Below, piece after piece: positions 34,638 through 43,064 of a DNA stretch of 64,000 bases. The DNA comes from Haloglomus irregulare (lineage in GTDB: Archaea > Halobacteriota > Halobacteria > Halobacteriales > Haloarculaceae). The stretch lies in NCBI RefSeq assembly GCF_007421925.1, contig NZ_QMDX01000001.1, forward strand, positions 332,629-396,628, written 5' to 3'. How positions within the stretch are numbered: position 1 is the stretch's first letter; each line of letters opens with the position of its first letter. The notes beneath the pieces were generated by a model. That model did not search any database, was not told where the DNA came from, and saw only the letters and a program-made list of their open reading frames with translations. Made by a program: the position numbers and the translations under genes.

Positions 34638-37154
34638 ATGGACTACCACGAGGCGGCGAACTTCCTGTTCGACCTTCGCCGGTACTCCCCCCGGGCCGGC
34701 GTGGCGTCCACGGAGCGCCTCCTCGCGCAGGTCGGCGACCCGCACGCCGCCGTCCCGTGCGTGCAGGTGGCCGGGTCGAACGGGAAGGGCTCGACCGCCC
34801 GGATGGTCGAGCGCTCGCTCCGCGAGGCCGGCCTCGACGTGGGGCTGTACACGTCGCCGCATCTGGACGACCTCCGCGAGCGGATCCTCGTGAACGACCG
34901 CCGAATGACGAAGACCGCGGTGTGCGAGTTCGCCGAGGCTGTCGAGGGGTACATCACCGAGCGGGCGGGCGCGGGCGAGTCGCCGACCTTCTTCGAGACG
35001 GTGACCGCGATGGCACTGTGGGAGTTCGCCCGGGCGGACGTGGACGTAGCGGTGCTCGAGGTCGGCATCGGCGGGAAGCACGACGCCACCAGCGTCGTCG
35101 ACCCGGTGGCCAGTGCCGTGACCAGCGTCACGCTCGAACACGCCGACGTCCTGGGCGATACGGAGGCCGAGATCGCCCGCGACAAGGCTCACGTCGCCCC
35201 CACCGACCGGCCGCTCGTGACCGGCGTGACGGGCGAGGCGCTCGCGGCCGCCCGGACGGTGGCCGACGAGCGGGCGGGCGTGCTGACCGTCGGGACGGCC
35301 GAGGGGGCGGACGAGGCCGACGACCGCGAGACGGCCCCGGACGTGACCGTCGACTACCACGGCCGCGAGGGTATCGAGGGGGTGGCCACCCTGGCGGGGC
35401 CGGACTGGTCGCTCGACGCCCGACTGGCGCTGCTGGGCGCCCATCAGGCCCGGAACGCCGGCGTCGCGGCCGCGCTCGTCCGCCAGACCCTCCACGCGCT
35501 CCGCGACGGGGACCCGGCAGTCGACGTCGACGCCGCGCTGCGGACGGGCCTGCGGAACGCCCACTGGCCCGGCCGGTTCGAGGTGCTCTCGCGGGACCCG
35601 CTGGTCGTGCTCGACGGGGCACACAACCCCGGGGGCTGCCGGGCGGTCGCCGGGACGCTCGCGGAGTTCGAGGACTCGTTCGACGACCTGCGGCTCGTCG
35701 TCGGCGCGATGGCCGACAAGGACCACGCCGGGATGGCTGCCGCGCTCCCGCCGGCCGCGGTGTACGCCTGCCGGCCGGACGTGGACCGCGCGGAGGCGAC
35801 GAGCGCGCTCGCGGCCGCCTTCGAGGCGAGCGGGAAGCACGGCCCCGTCGACCAGGCGGGGAACGTCCCGGGGGCGCTGGCGGCCGCGCTCGACGACGCC
35901 GACGGGGACGACGCCGTCCTCGTCACGGGTTCGCTCTACACGGTCGCGGAGGCCCGGACCCGGTGGACCCGGCTCCACGTCCCCAAGCGGGTCGAGGACC
36001 TGCCGACCGCCGAGGCGACACTGCGGGACGCGAACGTCACCGGGCCGGGCGTCTGGCGGATGCGGGGCAAGACGGTCCACCGGACGCTGAAGACCCGCGT
36101 CCGGGTGCGGCAGGCGGAGTATCTCAAACAGGAGATGCTGTCGCTGGGCGGGGAGTGCGCCACCTCGGGGCTCTCCCGGCAGGACGAGGAGCCGGTCGAC
36201 GTGGTGCTGTCGGGGACGCTCGCGCAGTTCAACCGCCTTGTCGAGAAGCTGGACGGTCAGCCGTACGGCCTCTCCGAGCTGGGCGAGGAGTTCCGACAGC
36301 GGCTCGGCATCCGGACCGACCCCGACCGCGCGGCCCGCGAGCAGGGCTACCCCTGGGGCGACGGCACCGCGGTCATGGGTATCCTCAACGTGACGCCGGA
36401 CTCGTTCCACGACGGGGGCGAGTTCGTCGCGGTCGACGACGCCGTCGCCCGCGCGGAGGCGATGGTCGAGGCCGGCGCCGGCATCGTCGACGTGGGCGGC
36501 GAGTCCACGCGGCCGGGCGCCGAGCCGGTCCCCGCCGAGGATGAACGCGACCGGGTCGTCCCGGTCATCGAGCGGATCGCCGACCTGGACGCGATGGTGA
36601 GCATCGACACCCGGAAGGCGTCGGTCGCGGAGGCGGCCCTCGACGCGGGCGCCGACCTGCTCAACGACGTCTCCGGGCTGGAGGACCCCGCGATGCGGCT
36701 GCTCGCGGCCGAGCGCGACGTCCCCGTCGTCGTGATGCACTCGGTGAACGCGCCGGTCGACCCGGACGTCGAGGTTGCGTACGACGACGTCGTGGAGGAC
36801 ACGCTCGCCGGGCTGGTCGAGCGGGTGCTGCTCGCCGAGAAGGCCGGGCTCGACCGGTCGCAGATCCTCGTCGACCCCGGCCTGGGCTTCGGGAAGCGCC
36901 GCCACGAGAGCTTCGAGCTGCTGGGCCGGCTCGACGAGTTCCGCGCGCTCGGCTGTCCCGTTCTCGTCGGCCACTCCCACAAGTCGATGTTCGAGCTGGT
37001 GGGGTCCGGCCCCGACGAGCGGCTGGCCCCGACGGTCGCCGCGACGGCGCTGGCGGCCGCCCGCGGCGCGGACGTGGTCCGGGTCCACGACGTGGCGGAG
37101 AACGTCGCCGCCGTCCGGACCGCGGAGGCCGCGGACCAGCCCGACGACGTCTGA
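34638..37154 (+). CDS. folCP: Fused folylpolyglutamate synthase-dihydropteroate synthase (FolCP)
   Basis: 838 residues with two enzymes in one chain. N-terminal half: FolC/dihydrofolate synthase with P-loop VAGSNGKGSTARMV, HLDDLRERI, LEVGIGGKHDATSVVDP and LVVLDGAHNPGGCRAVAGTL. C-terminal half (from about 570): dihydropteroate synthase with MGILNVTPDSFHDGG, VDVGGESTRPGAEPVPAEDE, SIDTRKASVAEAALDAGADLLNDVSG and VDPGLGFGKR. The fusion is a known haloarchaeal trait and shows that this organism makes folate. ATG 34638 chosen; the upstream frame is the tail of the acetyltransferase region. Confidence 0.96.
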   Translation: MDYHEAANFLFDLRRYSPRAGVASTERLLAQVGDPHAAVPCVQVAGSNGKGSTARMVERSLREAGLDVGLYTSPHLDDLRERILVNDRRMTKTAVCEFAEAVEGYITERAGAGESPTFFETVTAMALWEFARADVDVAVLEVGIGGKHDATSVVDPVASAVTSVTLEHADVLGDTEAEIARDKAHVAPTDRPLVTGVTGEALAAARTVADERAGVLTVGTAEGADEADDRETAPDVTVDYHGREGIEGVATLAGPDWSLDARLALLGAHQARNAGVAAALVRQTLHALRDGDPAVDVDAALRTGLRNAHWPGRFEVLSRDPLVVLDGAHNPGGCRAVAGTLAEFEDSFDDLRLVVGAMADKDHAGMAAALPPAAVYACRPDVDRAEATSALAAAFEASGKHGPVDQAGNVPGALAAALDDADGDDAVLVTGSLYTVAEARTRWTRLHVPKRVEDLPTAEATLRDANVTGPGVWRMRGKTVHRTLKTRVRVRQAEYLKQEMLSLGGECATSGLSRQDEEPVDVVLSGTLAQFNRLVEKLDGQPYGLSELGEEFRQRLGIRTDPDRAAREQGYPWGDGTAVMGILNVTPDSFHDGGEFVAVDDAVARAEAMVEAGAGIVDVGGESTRPGAEPVPAEDERDRVVPVIERIADLDAMVSIDTRKASVAEAALDAGADLLNDVSGLEDPAMRLLAAERDVPVVVMHSVNAPVDPDVEVAYDDVVEDTLAGLVERVLLAEKAGLDRSQILVDPGLGFGKRRHESFELLGRLDEFRALGCPVLVGHSHKSMFELVGSGPDERLAPTVAATALAAARGADVVRVHDVAENVAAVRTAEAADQPDDV

Positions 37155-37205
37155 CCGAGGGGCGAAGCAGAAGCGATACAAACCCGGCGCGGTCTACCTC
37201 AGCCA

Positions 37206-38552
37206 ATGGCCTCCGCCCGGTACTCCGTCGGCTCGCTGGCGGTCGCGGTGCTGTTCACGCTCCCGTGGGTCGGCATCTGGGCGACCGGGTCGGTGGGTGC
37301 GCTCTCCACGCTCCTGCAGGTCGTCGTCGCCGGGGCCGCCGTCCTCGGGGCCTCCTTCCTGCTGGCGTGGGGTGCCGAGACCGCGGAGAAGGACGTCCCG
37401 CGAGCGTTCGCGCTCGCGGTGCTTGCGGTGCTGGCCGTCGCCCCCGAGTACGCCGTCGATGCGCTGTACGCCTTCCAGGCCGGGCGCGGGGACGCCGCCG
37501 CGGCCGACCTCGCGGTCGCGAACATGACCGGGGCCAACCGCATCCTCATCGGCTTGGGCTGGTCCGGTATCGCCCTCTTCTCCATCTACAAGGCCCGCAC
37601 CTCCGGGGACACGGCCGTCGACACGAGCGGCGACAGCGTCCTCTCGAACGCCGTCAAGCTGGACAAGAGCATCGCGACGGAGATCCTCTTCCTCACCGCC
37701 GCCACCGTCTACGCCTTCCTCGTCCCGTTCTCGCTCGGGCTGGGCGACGGCCCCGCTCGGGGCATCGACATCGTCGACATGGTCGTCCTCGTCGGGCTCT
37801 ACCTCACCTACATCTTCGTCATCGTCCGGGGGGACGTCGAGGAGAGCGAGGCCCACGTCGGCGTCCCGGCCTACCTCCAGGGGTTCGCCACCCGCCTCCG
37901 CGTGCCGGCAGTCCTGGCGCTGTTCGTCTGCAGCGGCTTCCTCATCTTCACCGCGGTCGAGCCGTTCGCCCACGGGCTGGAGGAGCTCGGCCTCCAGTTC
38001 GGTATCCCCGAGTTCTTCATGGTCCAGTGGTTCGCGCCGCTGGCCTCCGAGTCGCCGGAGCTCATCGTCACGGCCTATCTGGTCAACAAGGCCCGGACCA
38101 CCGCGGCGTTCAACGCGCTCATCTCCTCGAAGCTCAACCAGTGGACGCTGCTCATCGGGACGCTCGTCGTCGTCTACAGCATCGCGCTCGGGCGGTACGG
38201 CGCGCTCCCGTTCGGCCAGAAGCAGGCCGTCGAGATCTGGCTCACCGCCGCCCAGAGCTTCTTCGCCCTGGCCGTGCTCGTCGACTTCCGCATCTCCGTT
38301 CAGGAGTCGGTCGTGCTGCTCGTGCTCTTCCTCTCGCAGGTGGTCGCCGAGTTCGTCCTCATCCGGACGCTCTCCGAGGCAGCCGCCGAGAGCGCCAGCA
38401 TCACGCTCCTGTTCGTCTTCACGGGCGTCTACATGGTGCTGGGCCTGGCCCTGTTCTCCCGCCGCCTGGGCGACGTCAAGCGGGTCGCGTCGCTCAGCCG
38501 CCGCCAGTTCAACGGGACGGCCGACGCCACCGAACTCAAGGCCGACGACTGA
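37206..38552 (+). CDS. CaCA-family sodium/calcium (cation) exchanger
   Basis: 448 residues, about eleven membrane helices in two halves. The two alpha repeats carry the ion-binding acidic motifs: VLAVAPEYAVDALYAFQ in the first half and APLASESPELIVTAYLVNKARTTAAFNALISSKLNQWTLLIG in the second. Exchanges Na+ or H+ for Ca2+ across the membrane; the exact ions cannot be read off. GATACAAAC about 26 bases before ATG 37206 is a likely TATA box, so the mRNA is probably leaderless. Confidence 0.9.
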   Translation: MASARYSVGSLAVAVLFTLPWVGIWATGSVGALSTLLQVVVAGAAVLGASFLLAWGAETAEKDVPRAFALAVLAVLAVAPEYAVDALYAFQAGRGDAAAADLAVANMTGANRILIGLGWSGIALFSIYKARTSGDTAVDTSGDSVLSNAVKLDKSIATEILFLTAATVYAFLVPFSLGLGDGPARGIDIVDMVVLVGLYLTYIFVIVRGDVEESEAHVGVPAYLQGFATRLRVPAVLALFVCSGFLIFTAVEPFAHGLEELGLQFGIPEFFMVQWFAPLASESPELIVTAYLVNKARTTAAFNALISSKLNQWTLLIGTLVVVYSIALGRYGALPFGQKQAVEIWLTAAQSFFALAVLVDFRISVQESVVLLVLFLSQVVAEFVLIRTLSEAAAESASITLLFVFTGVYMVLGLALFSRRLGDVKRVASLSRRQFNGTADATELKADD

Positions 38553-38628
38553 CCGACGGCGGGCCGTCGGCCGGGAGCCGGCTGCCGTCCGAGAGTTCAA
38601 GTAGGGGAACGCGGCCAGAGCGCCTACC

Positions 38629-39558
38629 GTGCTCACGGCACTCCGTTCCCCGTCCGTCACGCTCGCCGCCGTCGACGTCGCCGGCGTCCGGGTCCTCCTC
38701 GACCCGCCGCTGGCGGTGACGGCGCTGGCGTTCGTCGCCGGCGGGGTGCTGCTCGGGACCGTCAGCGGACTGACGCCGGGGCTCCACGCGAACAACATGG
38801 CTCTGCTGCTCGCGTCCGCGGCGTCGAGCGTCCCCGGGCCGCCGCGGCTCGTCGGGGCCGCACTGCTGGCGACCGGCGTCGTCCACACCTTCCTCGACGT
38901 GGTGCCGGCGCTCGCGCTCGGCGTCCCGGACCCGGCGATGGCCGCGTCCGCGCTCCCGGGCCACCGGCTCGTCCTGGAGGGCCGGGGTCGCGAGGCGCTC
39001 CGGCTCTCCGCGCTCGGGAGCGGCGTGGCCGTGCTCCTCGCCGTCCCGCTCGCGATACCGGTCACGCGGGCGATGGTGGCCGTCTATCCGACGCTGCGCG
39101 CGCAGTTGCCGCTCGTACTCGGCGCCGTCGCGCTCGTCCTCGTGCTCACCGAGCGGGACGGGACCCGGATGCTCGTCGGCGCGGGGTCGTTCCTCGCGAG
39201 CGGCGCGCTCGGCTGGGCCACGCTGGATATCGACCCGGCGGCACCGCTCGCGGTCGGTGGTGTCCTGACGCCGCTGTTCGCCGGCCTGTTCGGCGCGCCC
39301 GTCCTCGTCGACGCGCTCGGCGGGAGCGGCGTCCCCCGGCAGGACGACGCGACGGTCGCGACGGCACCGCGGACGGTCGCCCGACTCGGCGCGGTCGGGG
39401 CGCTCACGGGCGCCGTCGTCGGCTACGTGCCCGGCGTCTCCAGCGCGGTGGCCGCGACGGTCGCCCTGCTCGCGGTCGGCGGGAGCGGCGCCCGCGGCTT
39501 CGTCGTCACGACGAGCGGGGTCAATACGGCCAACTCGATATTCGCCAAAACTCAGTAA
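38629..39558 (+). pseudogene. TctA-type (DUF112) permease, 5' part, interrupted by integrated element
   Basis: GTG at 38629 opens a polytopic membrane protein resembling the archaeal TctA/DUF112 tricarboxylate-transporter permease family (LLGTVSGLTPGLHANNMALLLASAA, VVHTFLDVVPALALGVPDPAM, LPGHRLVLEGRG, GVNTANSIFA). After 306 native codons the frame crosses the 14-bp attL core and ends four codons into the element at TAA (39556-39558). The missing end lies at 45558-45921. Spliced together (917 + 364 bases) they give exactly 427 codons in frame. The gene is therefore disrupted unless the element excises or the 309-residue product still works. Confidence 0.9.
39532..39545. repeat. attL core, 14-bp direct repeat
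   Basis: AACTCGATATTCGC, identical to 45544-45557. It encodes the conserved Asn-Ser-Ile-Phe-Ala of the permease. The two copies bound the AT-rich segment and explain the split gene, so they are read as attachment-site cores left by site-specific recombination. Confidence 0.9.
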
Positions 39559-39573
39559 TACTGTGTACAACAA
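39552..39573. repeat. Left inverted repeat of the element (22 bp)
   Basis: Reads TCAGTA, then AT, then ACTGTGTACAACAA. The reverse complement of 45513-45534 is the same except that the two middle bases are CC (20/22 identity). It starts 6 bases inside attL. A likely integrase or accessory-protein binding site. Confidence 0.8.
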
Positions 39574-39853
39574 TTTCTGCTCCGAGAATTAAAAAATCTT
39601 GCGGACTAGATTATTCAGATTGCCCGCCTTAGCCCACTATACTGCGGGACTCGGGCAATCGCACGCAGGGTGGTCGAATCTCGTCACCGAAGTGGTGCAC
39701 TCAGTTTCGGACTCCACTAGACAGGCGGATTAGAGGGAACCTAGTTCTTTTGATAGATTATATTTTTTATTAAGCAGTCTCTGATGGCTCCTACAAAACC
39801 ACTCGGCCGACCTCTGACTGTAGGCAGCATATAGCTGGGGTAATGGTCGCTCC

Positions 39854-39870
39854 CCCGATTGTCATAGTAT
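39854..39870. repeat. 17-bp direct repeat, copy 1
   Basis: CCCGATTGTCATAGTAT, identical to 39958-39974, 104 bp apart (about ten helical turns). It could bind Rep (iteron), the integrase or a repressor. Confidence 0.75.
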
Positions 39871-39957
39871 TTCTGCAACCAGCCATATGCGCTCGGTGGT
39901 CTGTGAGAGTCTTCAACGAGTATGACTCGTATCTCGGAAACAACCTCATGGAACTCG

Positions 39958-39974
39958 CCCGATTGTCATAGTAT
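39958..39974. repeat. 17-bp direct repeat, copy 2
   Basis: Second exact copy of CCCGATTGTCATAGTAT, same orientation. I saw no further copy in the element by eye. Confidence 0.75.
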
Positions 39975-40173
39975 CGACTGAGTGGTTACAGAGGTAATAC
40001 ACGGTAGACAAAACAGGCAGCAGAGAGAACACAGTGGTGTGTGGTCGACTTGACTGGAAGAAGCTGGGCCAAGCCACATACATAAACTGGTAGTGATGGC
40101 CGCAGTACTCTTCAATTGGTAATTTAGGCTGAAGACAAACACTATACTGCTGGATTCCTACAGTTATTTTACG

Positions 40174-41403
40174 ATGGAGGATAATCAAACCGCAGAAGAT
40201 GTCAAACGGAGAAGGCTCTGGTTAGCGGCATTCATTCTGGGTCTGGTGCTGATGTTTTATTCTCCACAGCCCGGCGGGGCGATTGGCGGGGCTCTATTCC
40301 TGATATCAATGCCAGCAATGGCAGTGTATTCGCTCAGGCTGAGTTCCGTAGATGACAAGCAAAGAGCCAAAAAAGAGCGCAAAGAGGAGAAAAAAAGGAA
40401 AGAATCAGAGATAGATAGAGTAATCAAAGAAGTGCCAGGAATGTCGTCCTCTGGTTTAGATATGGCGAACAAACATATCTCTGCAGAAAAATTCCGCCAC
40501 AAACACCTAGAAATATTGCCTTACTTATCTAACGACGAGAATATTCTCGCAGTGCAGAACGGTTCTTTGTATACCGGAAAAGGTTCAAAGAAAAGAAGAG
40601 AAACTGTATGCCTGACGGATAAGCGTATTATTTTCGGAGAGCAAGATTTGAAGTTGGATGACATTTCAAAGGGAATATTTTACGATTCCGGATTAATAGG
40701 GCCAATCGGATACTCATTATTAAGGACTTCAGAAGGAGCAGAAATGTACTATCGCTTGGATAGACGCGAATTAAATAATCTGCTCAAGAAACATTCAGAT
40801 ATAAAGTTAATTGAAGAGAATTTTTATATACCAGCTCTACCGGGGAGTCAAGATGCGAAGCTTATTCTGCCCGGTGTTACCACAACATCTGGACAGATAT
40901 CGATTCAAGGTCAGACAAAAGGAAAGTCTCGTGGCGATTTTTTCGAAAGCTATAAACAGGAAACTGAGATGCACGGGGAGTTTAAAGAGGAAGAAGACGA
41001 ATTTGAGAGCATGATAAAGAAAATTTATGTGGACTCAGAGAAATTATTATTGAAGGCTCCTGGCCCTTCTGGAGATATTGCTGAGTTCAGTATTGATTTC
41101 GATATCATTGATAGAGCTATTTATATTGAAAACGGCTTTCAAGTATGGTCAGACGTTGGGCAGTACAGAATCAAATTGTCGGACCACATAGAGCCAGATT
41201 ATATACGCAATATGGTAGATTTTATTAATCGAGGTGGGCAAGAAAGCTCAGGGACCAGTGAGGAGAAAGGCAAGAAAGTTGACGAAAGTAGTGAAGATGG
41301 CATAAAAAATAAATTACAAGAATTAGATAATCTGCACGAATCAGACCTGATTTCTTCGGAAGAGTATGAACGTAAGCGACAAAATATTATAGAAGATTAC
41401 TAA
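40174..41403 (+). CDS. Membrane-anchored protein with PH-like domain and C-terminal SHOCT domain
   Basis: 409 residues, AT-rich codons. Two membrane helices at residues 14-54, a charged coiled-coil-prone stretch (KKERKEEKKRKESEIDR), then a region resembling bacterial PH domains (about 115-205; VCLTDKRIIFGEQDLKLDDISKGIFYDS), possibly repeated around 295-350, and a C-terminal SHOCT motif (LQELDNLHESDLISSEEYERKRQNII). SHOCT domains occur in many prokaryotic and phage proteins and are thought to mediate oligomerisation. Function in the element is unknown; a membrane sensor or superinfection factor is only a guess. Confidence 0.78.
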   Translation: MEDNQTAEDVKRRRLWLAAFILGLVLMFYSPQPGGAIGGALFLISMPAMAVYSLRLSSVDDKQRAKKERKEEKKRKESEIDRVIKEVPGMSSSGLDMANKHISAEKFRHKHLEILPYLSNDENILAVQNGSLYTGKGSKKRRETVCLTDKRIIFGEQDLKLDDISKGIFYDSGLIGPIGYSLLRTSEGAEMYYRLDRRELNNLLKKHSDIKLIEENFYIPALPGSQDAKLILPGVTTTSGQISIQGQTKGKSRGDFFESYKQETEMHGEFKEEEDEFESMIKKIYVDSEKLLLKAPGPSGDIAEFSIDFDIIDRAIYIENGFQVWSDVGQYRIKLSDHIEPDYIRNMVDFINRGGQESSGTSEEKGKKVDESSEDGIKNKLQELDNLHESDLISSEEYERKRQNIIEDY

Positions 41404-41582
41404 TCGTATCTCTCCAAAAACTTTTGGCCAATTGGGCATTTTCTAACTGTCGGCTCTACATATATCTTATTGTCTTTGTATTCGTCCCACTTCGACCGCA
41501 TGCAGTCAGAAACTCTGAAATATTCGTCAGGTTTCTCTCTCGTGAGTTTGTCCGTTACAATGCCGTATACAACAGTGGCCAA
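41400..41582 (-). CDS. Candidate small protein of the element (TTG start)
   Basis: 60 residues: ATVVYGIVTDKLTREKPDEYFRVSDC followed by KWDEYKDNKIYVEPTVRKCPIGQKFLERYD. The composition is protein-like, and the in-frame sequence before the TTG (GIQTINGGRDYFFR) is too, so the true start may be non-standard or lost. Its stop overlaps the stop of the convergent SHOCT gene by 4 bases. The plus-strand frame over the same bases (41424-41639) is less convincing. Confidence 0.45.
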   Translation of the reverse strand: MATVVYGIVTDKLTREKPDEYFRVSDCMRSKWDEYKDNKIYVEPTVRKCPIGQKFLERYD

Positions 41583-41780
41583 CCGGAAGAAATAATCCCT
41601 GCCGCCATTTATTGTTTGTATACCACATATACCGACTGATAAGCTCTATTCGGCCCGATTCCGATTACAAACTAGATGTATATTCACTACTTGAGTATCT
41701 CCCTCTATATCCGAGATGAACCCATGCGGAATGCTTATTCAATTTAAGTGGGTCGACCGACACAATCATTAATTGAAGTC

Positions 41781-41924
41781 ATGACGAATACAAGAGATAC
41801 TACAATTCGTGTCGCTGAATCAGAGAAAGAGAATATAGTCAAAGTAAGAGAACAAAAGTTCGATGTGCACGTCCCTCTCGGATTTGTAGTTGGCCAACTT
41901 GCTAAGGAGGCAAAGAATGAATAA
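41781..41924 (+). CDS. Small ribbon-helix-helix-like DNA-binding protein
   Basis: 47 residues: MTNTRDTTIRVAESEKENIVKVREQ then VPLGFVVGQLAKEAKNE. The start TTIRVAESEKENI is the beta-strand/helix of Arc/MetJ-type repressors. Its end overlaps the next gene by 8 bases, and an AAGGAGG inside it serves that gene. Likely an autoregulator or copy-control protein; that is inference. Confidence 0.6.
   Translation: MTNTRDTTIRVAESEKENIVKVREQKFDVHVPLGFVVGQLAKEAKNE
41904..41910 (+). promoter_or_regulatory. Shine-Dalgarno site for the 88-residue gene
   Basis: AAGGAGG sits 6 bases before ATG 41917, within the preceding reading frame. It selects 41917 over the earlier in-frame start at 41890 and couples the two genes. 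Confidence 0.65.
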
Positions 41925-42183
41925 GAAAATTGAAAAACTACTCCTCCGACTGCCGACAGTAGAAGAGGAGATATCTAACGAGGCAGGTGTTCAAAAGATT
42001 GCTCGCTACTTGCTGGAATACTACCTCCAGAGTGAGGGAATCCCCGAAGAAGAGTTGTGGGAGGGACATACCTCGACAGGTATGGACGCATACAGCGAGG
42101 CATGTGGAGAGTATGATGGAGCCATCGGGAATTCGGTATCGCTTGAAGATAATCCCTTCGTCGGTTCCCACCGTGACCTGTAG
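41917..42183 (+). CDS. Small protein of unknown function, upstream of rep
   Basis: 88 residues, acidic. NKKIEKLLLRLPTVEEEISNEAGVQKIARYLLEYYLQSEGIPEEELWEG is helical, the rest polar with no family match known to me. Coupled to the ribbon-helix-helix gene and 8 bases before rep, so it probably belongs to the same replication/control operon. Confidence 0.65.
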   Translation: MNKKIEKLLLRLPTVEEEISNEAGVQKIARYLLEYYLQSEGIPEEELWEGHTSTGMDAYSEACGEYDGAIGNSVSLEDNPFVGSHRDL

Positions 42184-42191
42184 GTTGGCCA

Positions 42192-43016
42192 ATGCCGGAA
42201 GAGGAGTTGGCCGAATTGAGTGCGAGCATTTGGGCCGACCGTAACGACATCTCATTTAACGGACAAACGTGGGGTGAATGGGCCGATGACTTCGGAGAGT
42301 GGCTCTCAGCCAAGCTCCCTCTACGGAAGAATCGTACAAGCACGCCGAGATTCACCGTACAGAAGGCGAACTACAGATACGCGAGAGTGAAATCTGCAGC
42401 ACGATACTGTTTCGAACACTTCGACCGACCACATACCGTCTGGTTGTCGCTTACAGCTCGCTCACGGAAGAGAGATGATTGGGTCAACCCAGCTATCCAC
42501 GATGCAGAGTTTCGCTCAGGAGCCGTCAAGCAGGCTCTGTATCGGTCGAGGAAGAAGGCAGGAATAGACGACTACGCAGGAGTCTGGCTACATGCTCCCC
42601 GTACTGAATGGTACTCTCACAAACATATCGCCCTCTGGGTGGATGGAAATGTTGCCGAGGAGGACTTCCACCCAGTAATCAAGTCACATGTCCACAATCA
42701 CCGATATGCTGACAAGAGTCATCACCAGTACGGCGATGCGATATCTATCCGTTCTCCGGACGAATATGCGCTTGCGACACCGGCTGGGTCAAGCCAGTCG
42801 AATAGGGGAATCGATGCTGAGAGAGGCCAAACAGCAGGATTGACCAACGAGGTCGGCGACAATATTCCGGTCCTCGGAGCCAACTCGGATATCCGTAACT
42901 GCTCCCAAGGTGCCTTCATGTGGGCGACGATGCTGTGGGCACTTGACCGGAAGTACTGGCAGCCGTTGGGTGAATTCAAGAAGTATGCCGACCGGAAGAA
43001 GGAGTGTTACGGTTGA
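42192..43016 (+). CDS. rep: HUH-type rolling-circle replication initiator-like protein (Rep)
   Basis: 274 residues. Motif 1 is HTVWLSLTAR (81-90) and the metal-binding HxH is in YSHKHIALWVDG (H143, H145), followed by FHPVIKSHVHNH, the pattern of Rep proteins in haloarchaeal pGRB1-like plasmids and pleolipoviruses. The C-terminal block GAFMWATMLWALDRKYWQP also fits. The catalytic tyrosine expected after HxH is not obvious: around GLTNEVGDNIPVLG (216-229) there is none, leaving Y172, Y180, Y192, Y255 or Y265. GC content is higher than in its element neighbours, hinting at a different source. Confidence 0.72.
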   Translation: MPEEELAELSASIWADRNDISFNGQTWGEWADDFGEWLSAKLPLRKNRTSTPRFTVQKANYRYARVKSAARYCFEHFDRPHTVWLSLTARSRKRDDWVNPAIHDAEFRSGAVKQALYRSRKKAGIDDYAGVWLHAPRTEWYSHKHIALWVDGNVAEEDFHPVIKSHVHNHRYADKSHHQYGDAISIRSPDEYALATPAGSSQSNRGIDAERGQTAGLTNEVGDNIPVLGANSDIRNCSQGAFMWATMLWALDRKYWQPLGEFKKYADRKKECYG

Positions 43017-43064
43017 CCCAAAGGCTCGCATAAACTATTTTTAATAAGAACATTATTTAGGAGT

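Larger units (their letters stand above)
39559..40173. other. Left-end non-coding region of the element
   Basis: About 615 bases with no convincing gene. It holds the left inverted repeat, a short hairpin-like GC patch (near 39620-39660, TTGCCCGCC ... GGGCAA) and two copies of a 17-bp direct repeat. An 80-codon minus-strand frame (39946-40188, TTG start) overlaps the start of the next gene and is not called. A control, origin or recombination region is the natural reading. Confidence 0.5.

Noticed and set aside
39946-40188. 80-codon minus-strand frame at the left end of the element
   Set aside because: TTG start, odd composition, overlaps the start and promoter of the SHOCT gene and contains one of the 17-bp repeats.
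41424-41639. 71-codon plus-strand frame in the element
   Set aside because: Antisense to the more protein-like minus-strand frame and rich in aromatic and Val/Ile runs without a recognisable start signal.
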